From contig NZ_KB911634.1 of assembly GCF_000383615.1 (NCBI RefSeq), positions 1-39,995 on the forward strand: DNA of 39,995 bases, given 5' to 3'. The notes below the pieces were generated by a model. That model was not told the origin of the DNA. It searched no databases and worked only from the letters and a program-made list of their open reading frames with translations. This stretch comes from Streptomyces canus 299MFChir4.1. Lineage in GTDB: Bacteria > Actinomycetota > Actinomycetes > Streptomycetales > Streptomycetaceae. Shown one piece after another: positions 7,528 through 15,302 of this stretch; position 1 is the first letter of the stretch, and each line of letters opens with the position of its first letter. The position numbers and the translations under genes were made by a program.

Positions 7528-8362
7528 TACTTCCACCTTCGCTGGCGGTTTCCGGGGCGAACCGGACAGACACGTCGCCCAGCTGGGAGATCGAGGCGGC
7601 GAAGACGTCACCCGGGGCGGCGACGACCATCGGTCCGAGCGCACCTGTCAGGACGACGTCTCCGGCCTTCAGCGGATCGCCCAGTTCGGCCAGGATGCGG
7701 GCCAGCCAGAGCGCGGCGTTCAGCGGGCTGCCGAGGCAGGCGGCGCCTGTGCCCTCGGAGGCGACTTCGCCGTTTTTCGACATGCTCATGGAGACGGTGA
7801 CCAGATCCACCTCGTCGAGTCGCACGCGCTGGTCTCCGAGCACGTACAGGCCGGAGGAGGCGTTGTCCGCGACCGTGTCGACGAAGGTGATGTCCCAGTC
7901 GGCGATGCGGCTGTCCACGATCTCCAGGGCCGGTACCGCGTACTCGGTGGCGGCGATCACGTCTTCGATCGTGCAGTCCGCGTCCGGCAGGTCGGCGTTG
8001 AGGACGAGGGCGACCTCCGCCTCCACCTTAGGTTGCAGCAGCCGGCCGAAGGGGACCAGGCCGGCCTGGGGGACCACCATGTCGGAGAGCAGTGCGCCGA
8101 AGTCCGGCTGGTCGACGCCGAGTTGGCGCTGTACCGCCTCCGAGGTGAGACCGATCTTGCGTCCGACGAGACGGTGCCCTTCGGCCAGCCGCCGTTCGTT
8201 GTTCAGTCGCTGGACGGCGTAGGCGGTGCTGACATCCCCGGCGGAGATCTGGCCCCTGACCGGAGGACACGGCTTTCCGCTCGCGACAGCTTCCGCCAGC
8301 AGGTCCGCGGCCTCCTGGACAACAGGGGGGGATTCGGAATCAGGGGGGGTGGAGCCAGCCAT
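7520..8362 (-). CDS. mhpD: 2-keto-4-pentenoate (2-oxopent-4-enoate) hydratase
   Basis: A 280-residue hydratase of the fumarylacetoacetase-like fold that adds water to 2-hydroxypenta-2,4-dienoate to give 4-hydroxy-2-oxovalerate. GRKIGLTS (residues 68-74) and the metal ligands Glu114 and Glu116 in KVEAEVALVL, with Glu147 in PALEIVDSRI, are visible. It is the first gene of the hydratase-dehydrogenase-aldolase operon. The gene order equals hsaE-hsaG-hsaF of actinobacterial steroid degradation as well as mhpD-F-E. The ring-cleavage enzymes are not in the window. Regulation is probably by the divergent IclR gene at 8441, as with MhpR of E. coli. Confidence 0.92.
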   Translation of the reverse strand: MAGSTPPDSESPPVVQEAADLLAEAVASGKPCPPVRGQISAGDVSTAYAVQRLNNERRLAEGHRLVGRKIGLTSEAVQRQLGVDQPDFGALLSDMVVPQAGLVPFGRLLQPKVEAEVALVLNADLPDADCTIEDVIAATEYAVPALEIVDSRIADWDITFVDTVADNASSGLYVLGDQRVRLDEVDLVTVSMSMSKNGEVASEGTGAACLGSPLNAALWLARILAELGDPLKAGDVVLTGALGPMVVAAPGDVFAASISQLGDVSVRFAPETASEGGSNE

Positions 8363-8376
8363 ACGTGGACCTCCGC

Positions 8377-8453
8377 AAGCAAAGTTTGTTGTGTTCCTCA
8401 GATATAGAGGTCCTGTGCTTCATGTGCCAAAGTTCGTTCCATGTCACGGAACG
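8377..8453. promoter_or_regulatory. Divergent mhp/IclR control region with repeated operator-like motifs
   Basis: The 78-base gap between the hydratase and the IclR gene holds CAAAGTTTGTT at 8380-8390 and CAAAGTTCGTT at 8428-8438, a direct repeat 48 bases apart. The second copy overlaps CGTTCC-N7-GGAACG (8435-8453), an inverted repeat spanning the IclR start codon. A 14-mer from it (8430-8443) recurs exactly at 10615-10628. IclR regulators typically bind such repeated sites in divergent promoters. Binding is inferred. Confidence 0.45.
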
Positions 8454-9196
8454 GCACGACAGGAAACATGCTCGACAAGGCGGCGCTGATCTTGGATGCC
8501 TTCCATCCGTCGGGAGGAGAGTTCCGCCTCGCGGAATTGGTGGCGCGCACCGGATTGTCCAAGACCACGGCGTTTCGGCTCGCGGGGAATCTGGTGCAGC
8601 TCGGTTTCCTGGAACACGACGGCGAGCGCTACCGGCTCGGCAACCACCTGTTCGAACTGGGTTCCCTGGTTTCCCGGCGGCTGGACCTGCGGGAGACCGC
8701 GCTCCCGTTCCTCCAGGACCTCTACGAGAGCACACGCCAGACCGTGCATTTCGGTGTGCGGGACGGCTTCGACATCGTCTACGTCGAACGCATTCACGGC
8801 CATGACTCGCTGGCGCTCCCGTCACGTATCGGCGGGAGACTGCCACTGAGCTGCACGGCGATTGGCAAGGCCCTCCTCGCCTTCTCCAAAGAAGCGGCGT
8901 ACGACCTCGAAACACGGGAGCTGCCGCGCCTCACCCCCTTTTCGATCACCGATCCCATGGCATTGCGTACCGCACTCGAGCAGATCCAGGTGTCCGGCCT
9001 GGCCTACGAGGAGCAGGAAGCGGCCGTGGGCGTAAGTTGCATCGCCGCGCCTGTCTTCGCCGGGGCCACGGTCGTCGCAGCCCTCTCCGTTGCGGTTCCC
9101 CAGCAGCAGTTCCGGCCGGCCAACCTCGCGCCTGCCGTACGGACGGCGGCCCTCGGCCTGTCCCGGGCATTGCGCAACGGTGTGACGCCGGCGTGA
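8441..9196 (+). CDS. IclR-family transcriptional regulator (MhpR-like context)
   Basis: A 251-residue IclR regulator. The winged HTH spans roughly residues 8-68, with LAELVARTGLSKTTAFRLAG as the recognition region, and the IclR effector domain follows (VHFGVRDGFDIVYVERI, then LPLSCTAIGKALLAF, and a C-terminal GVSCIAAPVF segment). The ATG at 8441 is used here; an in-frame ATG at 8468 is possible. It is divergent from the lower meta-cleavage operon, the same arrangement as mhpR with the mhp genes, where the IclR protein activates in response to a phenylpropionate. Effector identity is inferred from context only. Confidence 0.88.
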   Translation: MSRNGTTGNMLDKAALILDAFHPSGGEFRLAELVARTGLSKTTAFRLAGNLVQLGFLEHDGERYRLGNHLFELGSLVSRRLDLRETALPFLQDLYESTRQTVHFGVRDGFDIVYVERIHGHDSLALPSRIGGRLPLSCTAIGKALLAFSKEAAYDLETRELPRLTPFSITDPMALRTALEQIQVSGLAYEEQEAAVGVSCIAAPVFAGATVVAALSVAVPQQQFRPANLAPAVRTAALGLSRALRNGVTPA

Positions 9197-9322
9197 AGCC
9201 ACTGCCTCCGTCAGGGTGACCGGACGCCATCGCACGGCGTCATGGTGACGGAAACGGCACGGTCGCTGAGGCCGGGAGTGCGCAGGAGGCGGCCCACCAG
9301 CCCCCGCGATTCAATTGAGAAC

Positions 9323-9898
9323 TCAGGCGAAAGCCGCCTCGATCTGTCGGCCGAGCGCCGCGAAATCGGCCGGTGCGGCGACGGCGGCGAGGGTGGCGTA
9401 GCCGATGAGCGCGGCCAGGGCCGCCTCGGCCCGGGTCCGGTCCGCCGAGGTCGCCTCCGCGGCCTGGGCGCCGTCCTCGCGGTGTGGCGCGTACAGGCCC
9501 GCCAGATGGTCGCGCAGCGAGGTGTGCCGGGACACGGCTACGGCGGCCAACTCCTCGGAGGTGGACGCCTCGGCCCAGATCTGGACGACCAGGCGCGCGT
9601 GGTCCACGGACACGCCGGGCGGCGTCACGTAGGACATGAGGCGGCCCAGCAGGTCTCGCGGCGTCTCGTCGGCGGGGTAATCGCCGCCTTCCGTGCCGTC
9701 CCGCCCGCTCACGATCTCGGCCACGAGCGCGGCCTTGCTGGGGAAGTACCGGTAGAACGTGCCGGTCGACAGCCCCGACGCCTTGACGATGGCGGCCATC
9801 GGCGCGGCGGCGAACCCTTTCTCGGCGAATACGGCGCGTGCCGCTTCCACGATGCCTGTGCGGCGGGCATGCAGGTACTCCTGGCTGACCCTGGGCAC
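9323..9898 (-). CDS. TetR/AcrR-family transcriptional regulator
   Basis: A 191-residue TetR protein. The N-terminal HTH (about residues 10-55) contains EAARAVFAEKGFAAAPMAAI followed by GLSTGTFYRYFPSKAALVAE. A C-terminal ligand domain with LVVQIWAEAS follows, as in many AcrR-like repressors. The upstream region contains TGAGCGTTCATTCA near 9992, a TGA/TCA-bounded site that could be its operator. The neighbour on the other side of that site is only IS debris (10012 on), so its original target may have been displaced. The target is unknown. Confidence 0.85.
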   Translation of the reverse strand: MPRVSQEYLHARRTGIVEAARAVFAEKGFAAAPMAAIVKASGLSTGTFYRYFPSKAALVAEIVSGRDGTEGGDYPADETPRDLLGRLMSYVTPPGVSVDHARLVVQIWAEASTSEELAAVAVSRHTSLRDHLAGLYAPHREDGAQAAEATSADRTRAEAALAALIGYATLAAVAAPADFAALGRQIEAAFA

Positions 9899-10011
9899 AA
9901 GTGCTCCTTGCCTGACGAGATGTGACGGCCAGTCATGTCCACGGGTGAACGGAACCGAATCGATGTGCGACTGCTAAATCAAAGTGAGCGTTCATTCATT
10001 TAGGAGGGACA

Positions 10012-10212
10012 GTGCGTAAGCGGGCCGCTGGTGTCGGCGCCCGCCACCGGCTGGTGTTCGTCGACCGGCTGGTGGCCACGCTGATCCATCTGCGACACGA
10101 CCCGCCGCACGCGGTGGAAGCATGGCCCGGAGTTCCGCTTCGCCAAGCCGACGACCTGGCCCGAGCCCGCGATCAAGCCACTTCACACTCCTCGACCTGC
10201 CGCCAAGCCTGA
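10012..10212 (+). pseudogene. Chimeric transposase debris
   Basis: A GTG at 10012 opens VRKRAAGVGARHRLVFVDRL, then VATLIHLRHD, which resembles the start of an IS5-type HTH domain. After about 10110 the better frame reads RWKHGPEFRFAKP and TWPEPAIK, resembling the N-terminus of a different Streptomyces transposase. The two halves do not form one protein. The similarity is recalled rather than searched, so the exact families are uncertain. Confidence 0.45.
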
Positions 10213-10534
10213 GCTCGTTGGGGGTCGTCCCGTGTCTGGCGGACGCCGGAGCGGTTGGTGCCCTACTCGGCGTCGCCCGCGCGCCGCTGCCGACTTGCCG
10301 CGCCCACCGAGCCGCTGTCAGCCGGGCGCGAGGTCCGCTGTTCCCGGCGCAGCCGCGACGCAACTGCGTACGGGACCGGCTGGCTGCGCCTCACGTCTTC
10401 ACACGTCGACGTGACGAAGACCCATGAGGGCACTACCGCAGACGCGTTGACTACATGTGAGAGCTCGGCAGGCACGAGCGGAAGGAACGCGGCGATGCAG
10501 CGCACCGTCGTCGCCACGACGGCGGCTCATCAGA

Positions 10535-10578
10535 AACGCGCGCTGTTCTCCCAGCCTTTCGGAAGAACAACGCGCGTT
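10535..10578 (-). terminator. Long hairpin downstream of the AAHS transporter
   Basis: Fifteen bases (10535-10549) pair with 10564-10578 with a single mismatch around a 14-base loop. It lies about 90 bases beyond the stop of the transporter gene (10668). There is no T-run, which is common for Streptomyces terminators. It could instead be an end of a lost mobile element. Confidence 0.4.
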
Positions 10579-10611
10579 CCTGTCCAGGGCCCTCGGCCTG
10601 CGCTCTCAGCG

Positions 10612-10626
10612 TGGAAGTTCGTTCCA
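10612..10626. promoter_or_regulatory. IclR-box-like palindrome
   Basis: TGGAA-GTTCG-TTCCA is a perfect inverted repeat that matches the outer arms of the published E. coli IclR box (TGGAAATNATTTCCA). With two further bases it repeats a 14-mer found at the start of the IclR gene (8430-8443). It lies 42 bases beyond the transporter stop, an unexpected position that may reflect rearrangement. Confidence 0.4.
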
Positions 10627-10667
10627 TGCACCCTGGCTGACCGGGCCGGCCGACGCGCCGCCCCAGC

Positions 10668-11996
10668 TCACGCAGGCACGCTCACCGGGGCTTCCGCCTT
10701 GCTGCGCACCCGCTCGCCGACCATGAGGAGAGCAGTGGCCCCGGCGCCGACCAGGGCCGGCAGCGCGAAGAAGCGGAACATTGATTCCGGAGCCCATCCG
10801 GCATCCAGCAGTTGGCCTGCGAGCGTCGGGGCGAGCACGGCGCCGAGTCGGCTCACGGCGACGGCCATGCCGAGTGCGGTGGTGCGGGCCTCGGCCGGGT
10901 ACATGCCCGGAATGATGACGTTGAGTCCCGACACCGAGCCGTTGAGGAAGAACCCGACGAGTGCGGCGGTGACCAGTGCACCGGCCAGGGTCCCGAGCAT
11001 AGTCGAGAAGAGAACGAGTGCGAGTGCCGCGACCGCGAAGTAGGCAGCGGTCAGCCGGCGAGTCTCGATTCGAGATACCAGCAGTGCCAGCGCCACCGCG
11101 CCTGAGACGCCGCCCAGGCCGAAGAGCACGCCGCCGAATATCCCCTGCTTCGCGGACAGACCGGCCTTGAGCAGCAGAGCGGGTGTCCAGGAACTCGCGA
11201 AGTAGAACGCCGTCATCGCGGCCGTGAGGGCAATCCAGAGCAGAACTGTCCGAACGGCGTTACGACGGTAGAACAGAGACTTGACTGCGACATTGGGTGT
11301 CTCGGCCCTCTGGGGCAGCTCGTCGACCGGGGAGTGCCCCATCTCGGCGAGCTGCCGGTTGAGTTTGGCCAGAGCGTCACTGGGGCGGCTCGCGATGAGG
11401 TAGTCCACGGACTCGGGCAGGAGGCGCAGGCCGACCGCGAAGAGCAATGCGGTGCCGATGCCTCCGATGAGGAACACGGGCCTCCAGCCGAACGGGATGA
11501 CCAGGAAGTAGGCCAGGAGCCCGGCCGCGACTGAGCCGAGGCCGTAGCCGGTCGTGATCAGAGCGACGACCAGTCCTCTGCGCTTGTGGTTCGCGGCTTC
11601 GGAGGCGAGCACGGGCAGACAGGCGGCCATGATTCCCACTGCCGTGCCGGTCAGCACCCGGCAGGCGAGGAGCTGGTCGAAGTTCTGCGACGCGGACGCG
11701 CCCAGCATGCCCAGCGAGGCCATCACCAGACTCGCGAGGGTCAAGCGGCGGCGCCCGATGCGGTCGGCGAGCGGGGCGACGCAGAGTGCCCCGAAGGCCA
11801 TACCCGCCAGGCCGCTGCTGAGCAGAACGCCGACCTTCGACGCGGACAGGCCCCATTCCTTGCCGATCGCCGGTCCGACGAACGAGGTCGCCAGGAGGTC
11901 GAACCCGTCCAGCAGGTTCATGGTGAGACACAGCACGATCGTGCGGATCTGCACCCTGCTCATTGGCGCGTTTTTGACCTGCTCGAGAACGCTCAT
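10668..11996 (-). CDS. MFS transporter, aromatic acid:H+ symporter (AAHS) type
   Basis: A 442-residue, 12-helix major facilitator. NLLDGFDLLATSFVGPAI in the first helix contains the Asp-Gly-Phe-Asp signature typical of PcaK/BenK/MhpT carriers, and PLADRIGRRRLTLASLV is the loop 2-3 MFS motif (residues about 76-86). PVDELPQRAE lies in the central cytoplasmic loop. It most likely imports an aromatic acid in symport with protons. Placed near the lower meta-cleavage operon and its IclR regulator, it would supply the substrate, as MhpT does. The genes between are a TetR gene and IS debris, so co-regulation is a guess. Confidence 0.85.
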   Translation of the reverse strand: MSVLEQVKNAPMSRVQIRTIVLCLTMNLLDGFDLLATSFVGPAIGKEWGLSASKVGVLLSSGLAGMAFGALCVAPLADRIGRRRLTLASLVMASLGMLGASASQNFDQLLACRVLTGTAVGIMAACLPVLASEAANHKRRGLVVALITTGYGLGSVAAGLLAYFLVIPFGWRPVFLIGGIGTALLFAVGLRLLPESVDYLIASRPSDALAKLNRQLAEMGHSPVDELPQRAETPNVAVKSLFYRRNAVRTVLLWIALTAAMTAFYFASSWTPALLLKAGLSAKQGIFGGVLFGLGGVSGAVALALLVSRIETRRLTAAYFAVAALALVLFSTMLGTLAGALVTAALVGFFLNGSVSGLNVIIPGMYPAEARTTALGMAVAVSRLGAVLAPTLAGQLLDAGWAPESMFRFFALPALVGAGATALLMVGERVRSKAEAPVSVPA

Positions 11997-12416
11997 GGAG
12001 TACCTCGCTTCGTTGCGACGTGGATTGGCCTTCTCCTGGAAGGCTCTGAGCTGGGGTTGAGCGCGTCAGAGGGCATGTGCCTGCTGCTCAGGTCAGCCCT
12101 GTATGTAGCGCTCACTCTACGGACAGGGATGGGGCATGGCTAGATTCCGTCACACGTTTTCCGAGCGCTCACCATCGACGGCGGCGCGACGCGAGGCGGC
12201 CTGCCTGCCGTGCCCGGCAGCCATGGATCTCACGAGCCGACCTTGCGGTGCACGACGACCGTCTCGACTCTCGGAATGCCTACCCCCACGAGCCTTGTCG
12301 TCTACGCCGCCGAGATGGTGGCGACGAAACCGCACTCGTGGCGCCCATGCGCTACCCGATCTTTTCCATCCCAGCCCTGGGGAGGGAAACCGCCGCTACG
12401 AGCGGTGGCATGCGGC
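11997..12416. other. Intergenic stretch between the transporter and the SpoIIE-type gene
   Basis: About 420 bases with no convincing gene. It holds the promoter side of the transporter (near 12000-12140) and, at its right edge, the likely terminator of the SpoIIE-domain gene (12387-12408). Short openings on both strands are compositionally odd and match nothing I know. Confidence 0.4.
12387..12408 (-). terminator. Rho-independent-like terminator of the SpoIIE-domain gene
   Basis: On the minus strand CCACCGCT-CGT-AGCGGCGG is an eight-base stem with one mismatch and a three-base loop, followed by TTTCC. It starts nine bases after the stop codon at 12417, a good position for ending this transcript. 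Confidence 0.6.
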
Positions 12417-14816
12417 TCACAGGTCGGGGGAGAGCGCCTGCTCGCACCAGATGACCTTGCCGTTCGATGTCTGCTGTGTGCCCCAGCGCTGGGTGAGCTG
12501 CGCAACGAGCATCAGGCCACGGCCGCCCTCGTCGAACGCACGGGCGCGTCGCAGATGCGGCGCTGTGTTGCTTCCGTCGATTACCTCGCAGATCAGCGAC
12601 CGATCACGGATGAGCCGTACCTGAATTGGGGCGCTGCCGTACCGGATGGCATTCGTGACCAGCTCGCTGACCACCAGCTCGGTGACGAACCCGGCGGTCT
12701 CACAGCCCCAGTCGCTCAATTGACGGATGACGTCTGCGCGGGTTCCGGAGACCGCTGCGGGGTCGGGGGGTACGTCCCAGGTCGCGACCTGGCCGGTGTC
12801 GAGGCGTTGGACTCTCGCCAGCAGCAATGCGGCGTCATCGGTTCGGTGGCTGGGCAGCAGGGCTGCGACGACCTGGTCGCACAGGGCATCGGGCGAGGCC
12901 TGCCCGCCTGACAACTCGCCCAACAGTCGCTCAAGACCTGTGTCCACGTCCTGCTGGCGGGATTCGATCAAGCCGTCGGTGTAGAGCGCGAGGAGGCTGC
13001 CCTCCGGCAGCTCCACCTCGGTCGACTCAAACGGCAGTCCGCCCAGACCGAGTGGAGGGCCGACAGGTAGGTCCAGGAGAGCGGCGGTCCCGTCAGGCCG
13101 CACCACCGCAGGGAGAGGGTGGCCCGCACGGGCGAGGGAGCAGCGACCGGTTACCGGGTCGTAGACGGCATAAAGACACGTGGCTCCGATATCGCTCGCG
13201 GCAATTCCTTCCGTACCCGCCGCGGACTCGGAAGCCAGTCGGATGACGATGTCGTCCAGGTGGGTCAGCAGTTCGTCCGGAGCCAGGTCGACGTCGGCGA
13301 GGGTGCGCACCGCGGTGCGCAACCGGCCCATGGTCGCCGAGGCCTGGAGACCGTGACCCACTACATCGCCGACGACGAGTGCCACCCGCGCCCCGGACAG
13401 GGGAATCACGTCGATCCAGTCGCCGCCCACACCGAACTCGGGTGCACTGGGCAGGTAGCGAAAGGCCGCCTGCACCGCGGACTGCTCCGGGAGTCGTTCA
13501 GGCAGCAGGCTCCGCTGCAATGTCAGGGCCGCCGTGCGCTCGCGCGTGAAACGGCGGGCGTTGTCCAGGCAGACTGCGGCACGCGCCACCACTTCTTCCG
13601 CCAAGGACAGGTCCTCCTCATCGAAGGACACGGGATTCTGCGATCGCAGGAACATCGCCACGCCCAGCGTCGTGCCACGGGCATCCACGGGCACAGTCAT
13701 CCAGGAATGGAATCCGTATTCCGCAACCTTGGCCAGGCGCTGGGGATCTTCCCTCACCCAGGCGGCCTCACTTTTGGTCCGATACAGTGCGGAACGACGG
13801 GTGGCCAGGCAATGGGCCTGTGCTGAGTTCGCCTCGTAGAAGTCCACATCGCCTACGGCGATCACGGCTTCCGGTGTGCCTTCGTGAATGGACCGGTTCG
13901 CCACCCGGCGCAGCACGGCTCCGGCGGCCGGGCCCGGAGGGGGCTCCTCGCCGCTGAGGAGCGCGTCCACCAGGTCGACACACACGAAGTCGGCGAGCCG
14001 GGGAACCGCCAGATCGGCCAGTTCCTGACCGGTGCACATGACATCCAAGGTGCGGCCGATGCGTATGCTCGCCTCGTTCAGCAGCGCCAGTCGCTCCTGG
14101 GCGCTGCGCTGCTCGGTCGAGTCGGTCACCGTAACGCATACGCCGACCACCTGGTCGGCCCGGCCGCGCAGCGGAGAAGCCGAAGCGGTGAAGCGCCGGT
14201 CATAACGGGCATCGGACAGGGTCCTGCCCAGGAGAAGGAAATCCACCTCCGGCCGTCCCGTCTCCAGCACCCGCCGCATCCGCGCTTCCCACTCCGTGAC
14301 GCCGGCGCCGGTCAGAGCCGCGGACAAGTCCTGACCAGCTTGCTCCTCGTGGGGCACGCCCAGCAGACGCCACATCGCCTCGTTCTGCACTACGCAGTGC
14401 GAGTGAGCGTCGTAGATCGCCACCGCGACCGGGCACCCGGTCAGAAGCCAGTTCGCCAGCGTCTGGCCTGCCGGAAATGCCTCCCCAGGCTCCCTGGCCA
14501 GCAGCCACAGCGGTTCCTCGCCGACGCCCCCGGCCAGGCGAGAGGCCCATATGGGCACCTGCTGACTGTCCCCTTGCACGCGCCGGATCTCAAGCTTGCC
14601 GTGCCATTCCCCTGAGCCCGTCAGCCATCGGGGCTCCGTTCCCAGCACGTCGCCAACCGGGCGGCCGACGGCTTCTGCGGAGTCGAGGCCGACCAGCAGC
14701 GCCGCGTCGGTGCTCCAAGCCACGACACGGCCCTGTGTGTCCGTCACCGCCAGTGGCGTACCCCACCCCGAGGAGGGCACATGCGATCCTGCGGAGGCGG
14801 AGACACCATCATCCAT
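12417..14816 (-). CDS. PAS-GAF-SpoIIE phosphatase with C-terminal HATPase (anti-sigma-like)
   Basis: From the ATG at 14816 this is a 799-residue cytoplasmic signalling protein without membrane segments. Two PAS-like domains occupy about 15-110 and 120-235 (CPVAVAIYDAHSHCVVQNEA). A GAF domain covers about 245-420. The PP2C/SpoIIE phosphatase spans about 440-670, with metal-binding aspartates in GGDWIDV (465-470), VGDVVGHG (482-489), LYTDGLIES (611-619) and RTDDAALL (658-665). The HATPase_c_2 kinase-like domain covers about 675-795, with the N box ELVVSELVTNAIRYG (713-727) and the G box EGGRGLMLV (763-771). Such proteins control sigma-B/SigF-type partner switching by dephosphorylating anti-sigma antagonists. 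The partner is not encoded nearby. A start further up (15023) would add 69 low-complexity residues and is less likely. Confidence 0.9.
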   Translation of the reverse strand: MDDGVSASAGSHVPSSGWGTPLAVTDTQGRVVAWSTDAALLVGLDSAEAVGRPVGDVLGTEPRWLTGSGEWHGKLEIRRVQGDSQQVPIWASRLAGGVGEEPLWLLAREPGEAFPAGQTLANWLLTGCPVAVAIYDAHSHCVVQNEAMWRLLGVPHEEQAGQDLSAALTGAGVTEWEARMRRVLETGRPEVDFLLLGRTLSDARYDRRFTASASPLRGRADQVVGVCVTVTDSTEQRSAQERLALLNEASIRIGRTLDVMCTGQELADLAVPRLADFVCVDLVDALLSGEEPPPGPAAGAVLRRVANRSIHEGTPEAVIAVGDVDFYEANSAQAHCLATRRSALYRTKSEAAWVREDPQRLAKVAEYGFHSWMTVPVDARGTTLGVAMFLRSQNPVSFDEEDLSLAEEVVARAAVCLDNARRFTRERTAALTLQRSLLPERLPEQSAVQAAFRYLPSAPEFGVGGDWIDVIPLSGARVALVVGDVVGHGLQASATMGRLRTAVRTLADVDLAPDELLTHLDDIVIRLASESAAGTEGIAASDIGATCLYAVYDPVTGRCSLARAGHPLPAVVRPDGTAALLDLPVGPPLGLGGLPFESTEVELPEGSLLALYTDGLIESRQQDVDTGLERLLGELSGGQASPDALCDQVVAALLPSHRTDDAALLLARVQRLDTGQVATWDVPPDPAAVSGTRADVIRQLSDWGCETAGFVTELVVSELVTNAIRYGSAPIQVRLIRDRSLICEVIDGSNTAPHLRRARAFDEGGRGLMLVAQLTQRWGTQQTSNGKVIWCEQALSPDL

Positions 14817-15302
14817 GCGTTCCAGGGTGGCCCCGGGACTGCGAACAATCAACCGGCGGGTGGCTGAGCTCTCGCGGCCCGTCGGCGTCGGCGAGGCCGA
14901 ACAGTGACCTTGTGTATGCGGCAGAGCCCGATGACGACCGCCGGGCAGGCGCCCCGGGGGGCTCCGGGGGCCCGGGGGCGGGCGGAGGCTCATTTGCAAC
15001 TTTTGGCATGATCTGCTCGGCATGTCGGACGAACTATGCGCGGCGTTTCAGGCGGCCGGAACGTCGCACACGACTATTTCAAGCCCGGCGAACTGGACGA
15101 GGACATTTGCATATGCGCCGTCTGCGCCTTCGTAAGCCTGGCTTGCACTGCCGCCGACCACTGCCGCCGACCTACGTCGCATCCGGCTGTCGGCCACGCC
15201 TTCCGGCTGACTCCGGGCCGCCCGGCCAAGCACTGCGCCTGCGGTGGTATCGGCTTCGGCCGGACTCTGATGGTGGCGCGAAGGAGGCTTGCGCTCCTCT
15301 TC
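14817..15302. other. Intergenic stretch upstream of the SpoIIE-domain gene
   Basis: About 490 bases without a recognisable gene. It includes a run of GGGGC-type repeats near 14950-14990 and a 37-codon opening from 15018 on the plus strand that matches no family I know. The promoter of the SpoIIE-domain gene is expected here, but no clear -35/-10 pair can be picked. Confidence 0.35.

Larger units (their letters stand above)
10213..10667. other. Gene-free stretch with a hairpin and an IclR-box-like palindrome
   Basis: No frame gives a protein that I recognise. The openings on both strands are low-complexity Arg/Ala/Ser-rich and look like shadows. The stretch holds two structural elements described separately: a long hairpin (10535-10578) and the palindrome at 10612-10626. 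Confidence 0.4.

Noticed and set aside
10255..11043. 262-codon plus-strand frame over the end of the transporter gene
   Set aside because: Low-complexity Ser/Arg/Ala composition, no ribosome site, opposite to a clear MFS gene.
15018..15131. Small plus-strand frame starting MSDELCAAFQAAG
   Set aside because: Only 37 codons, no ribosome site and no family that I can recognise.
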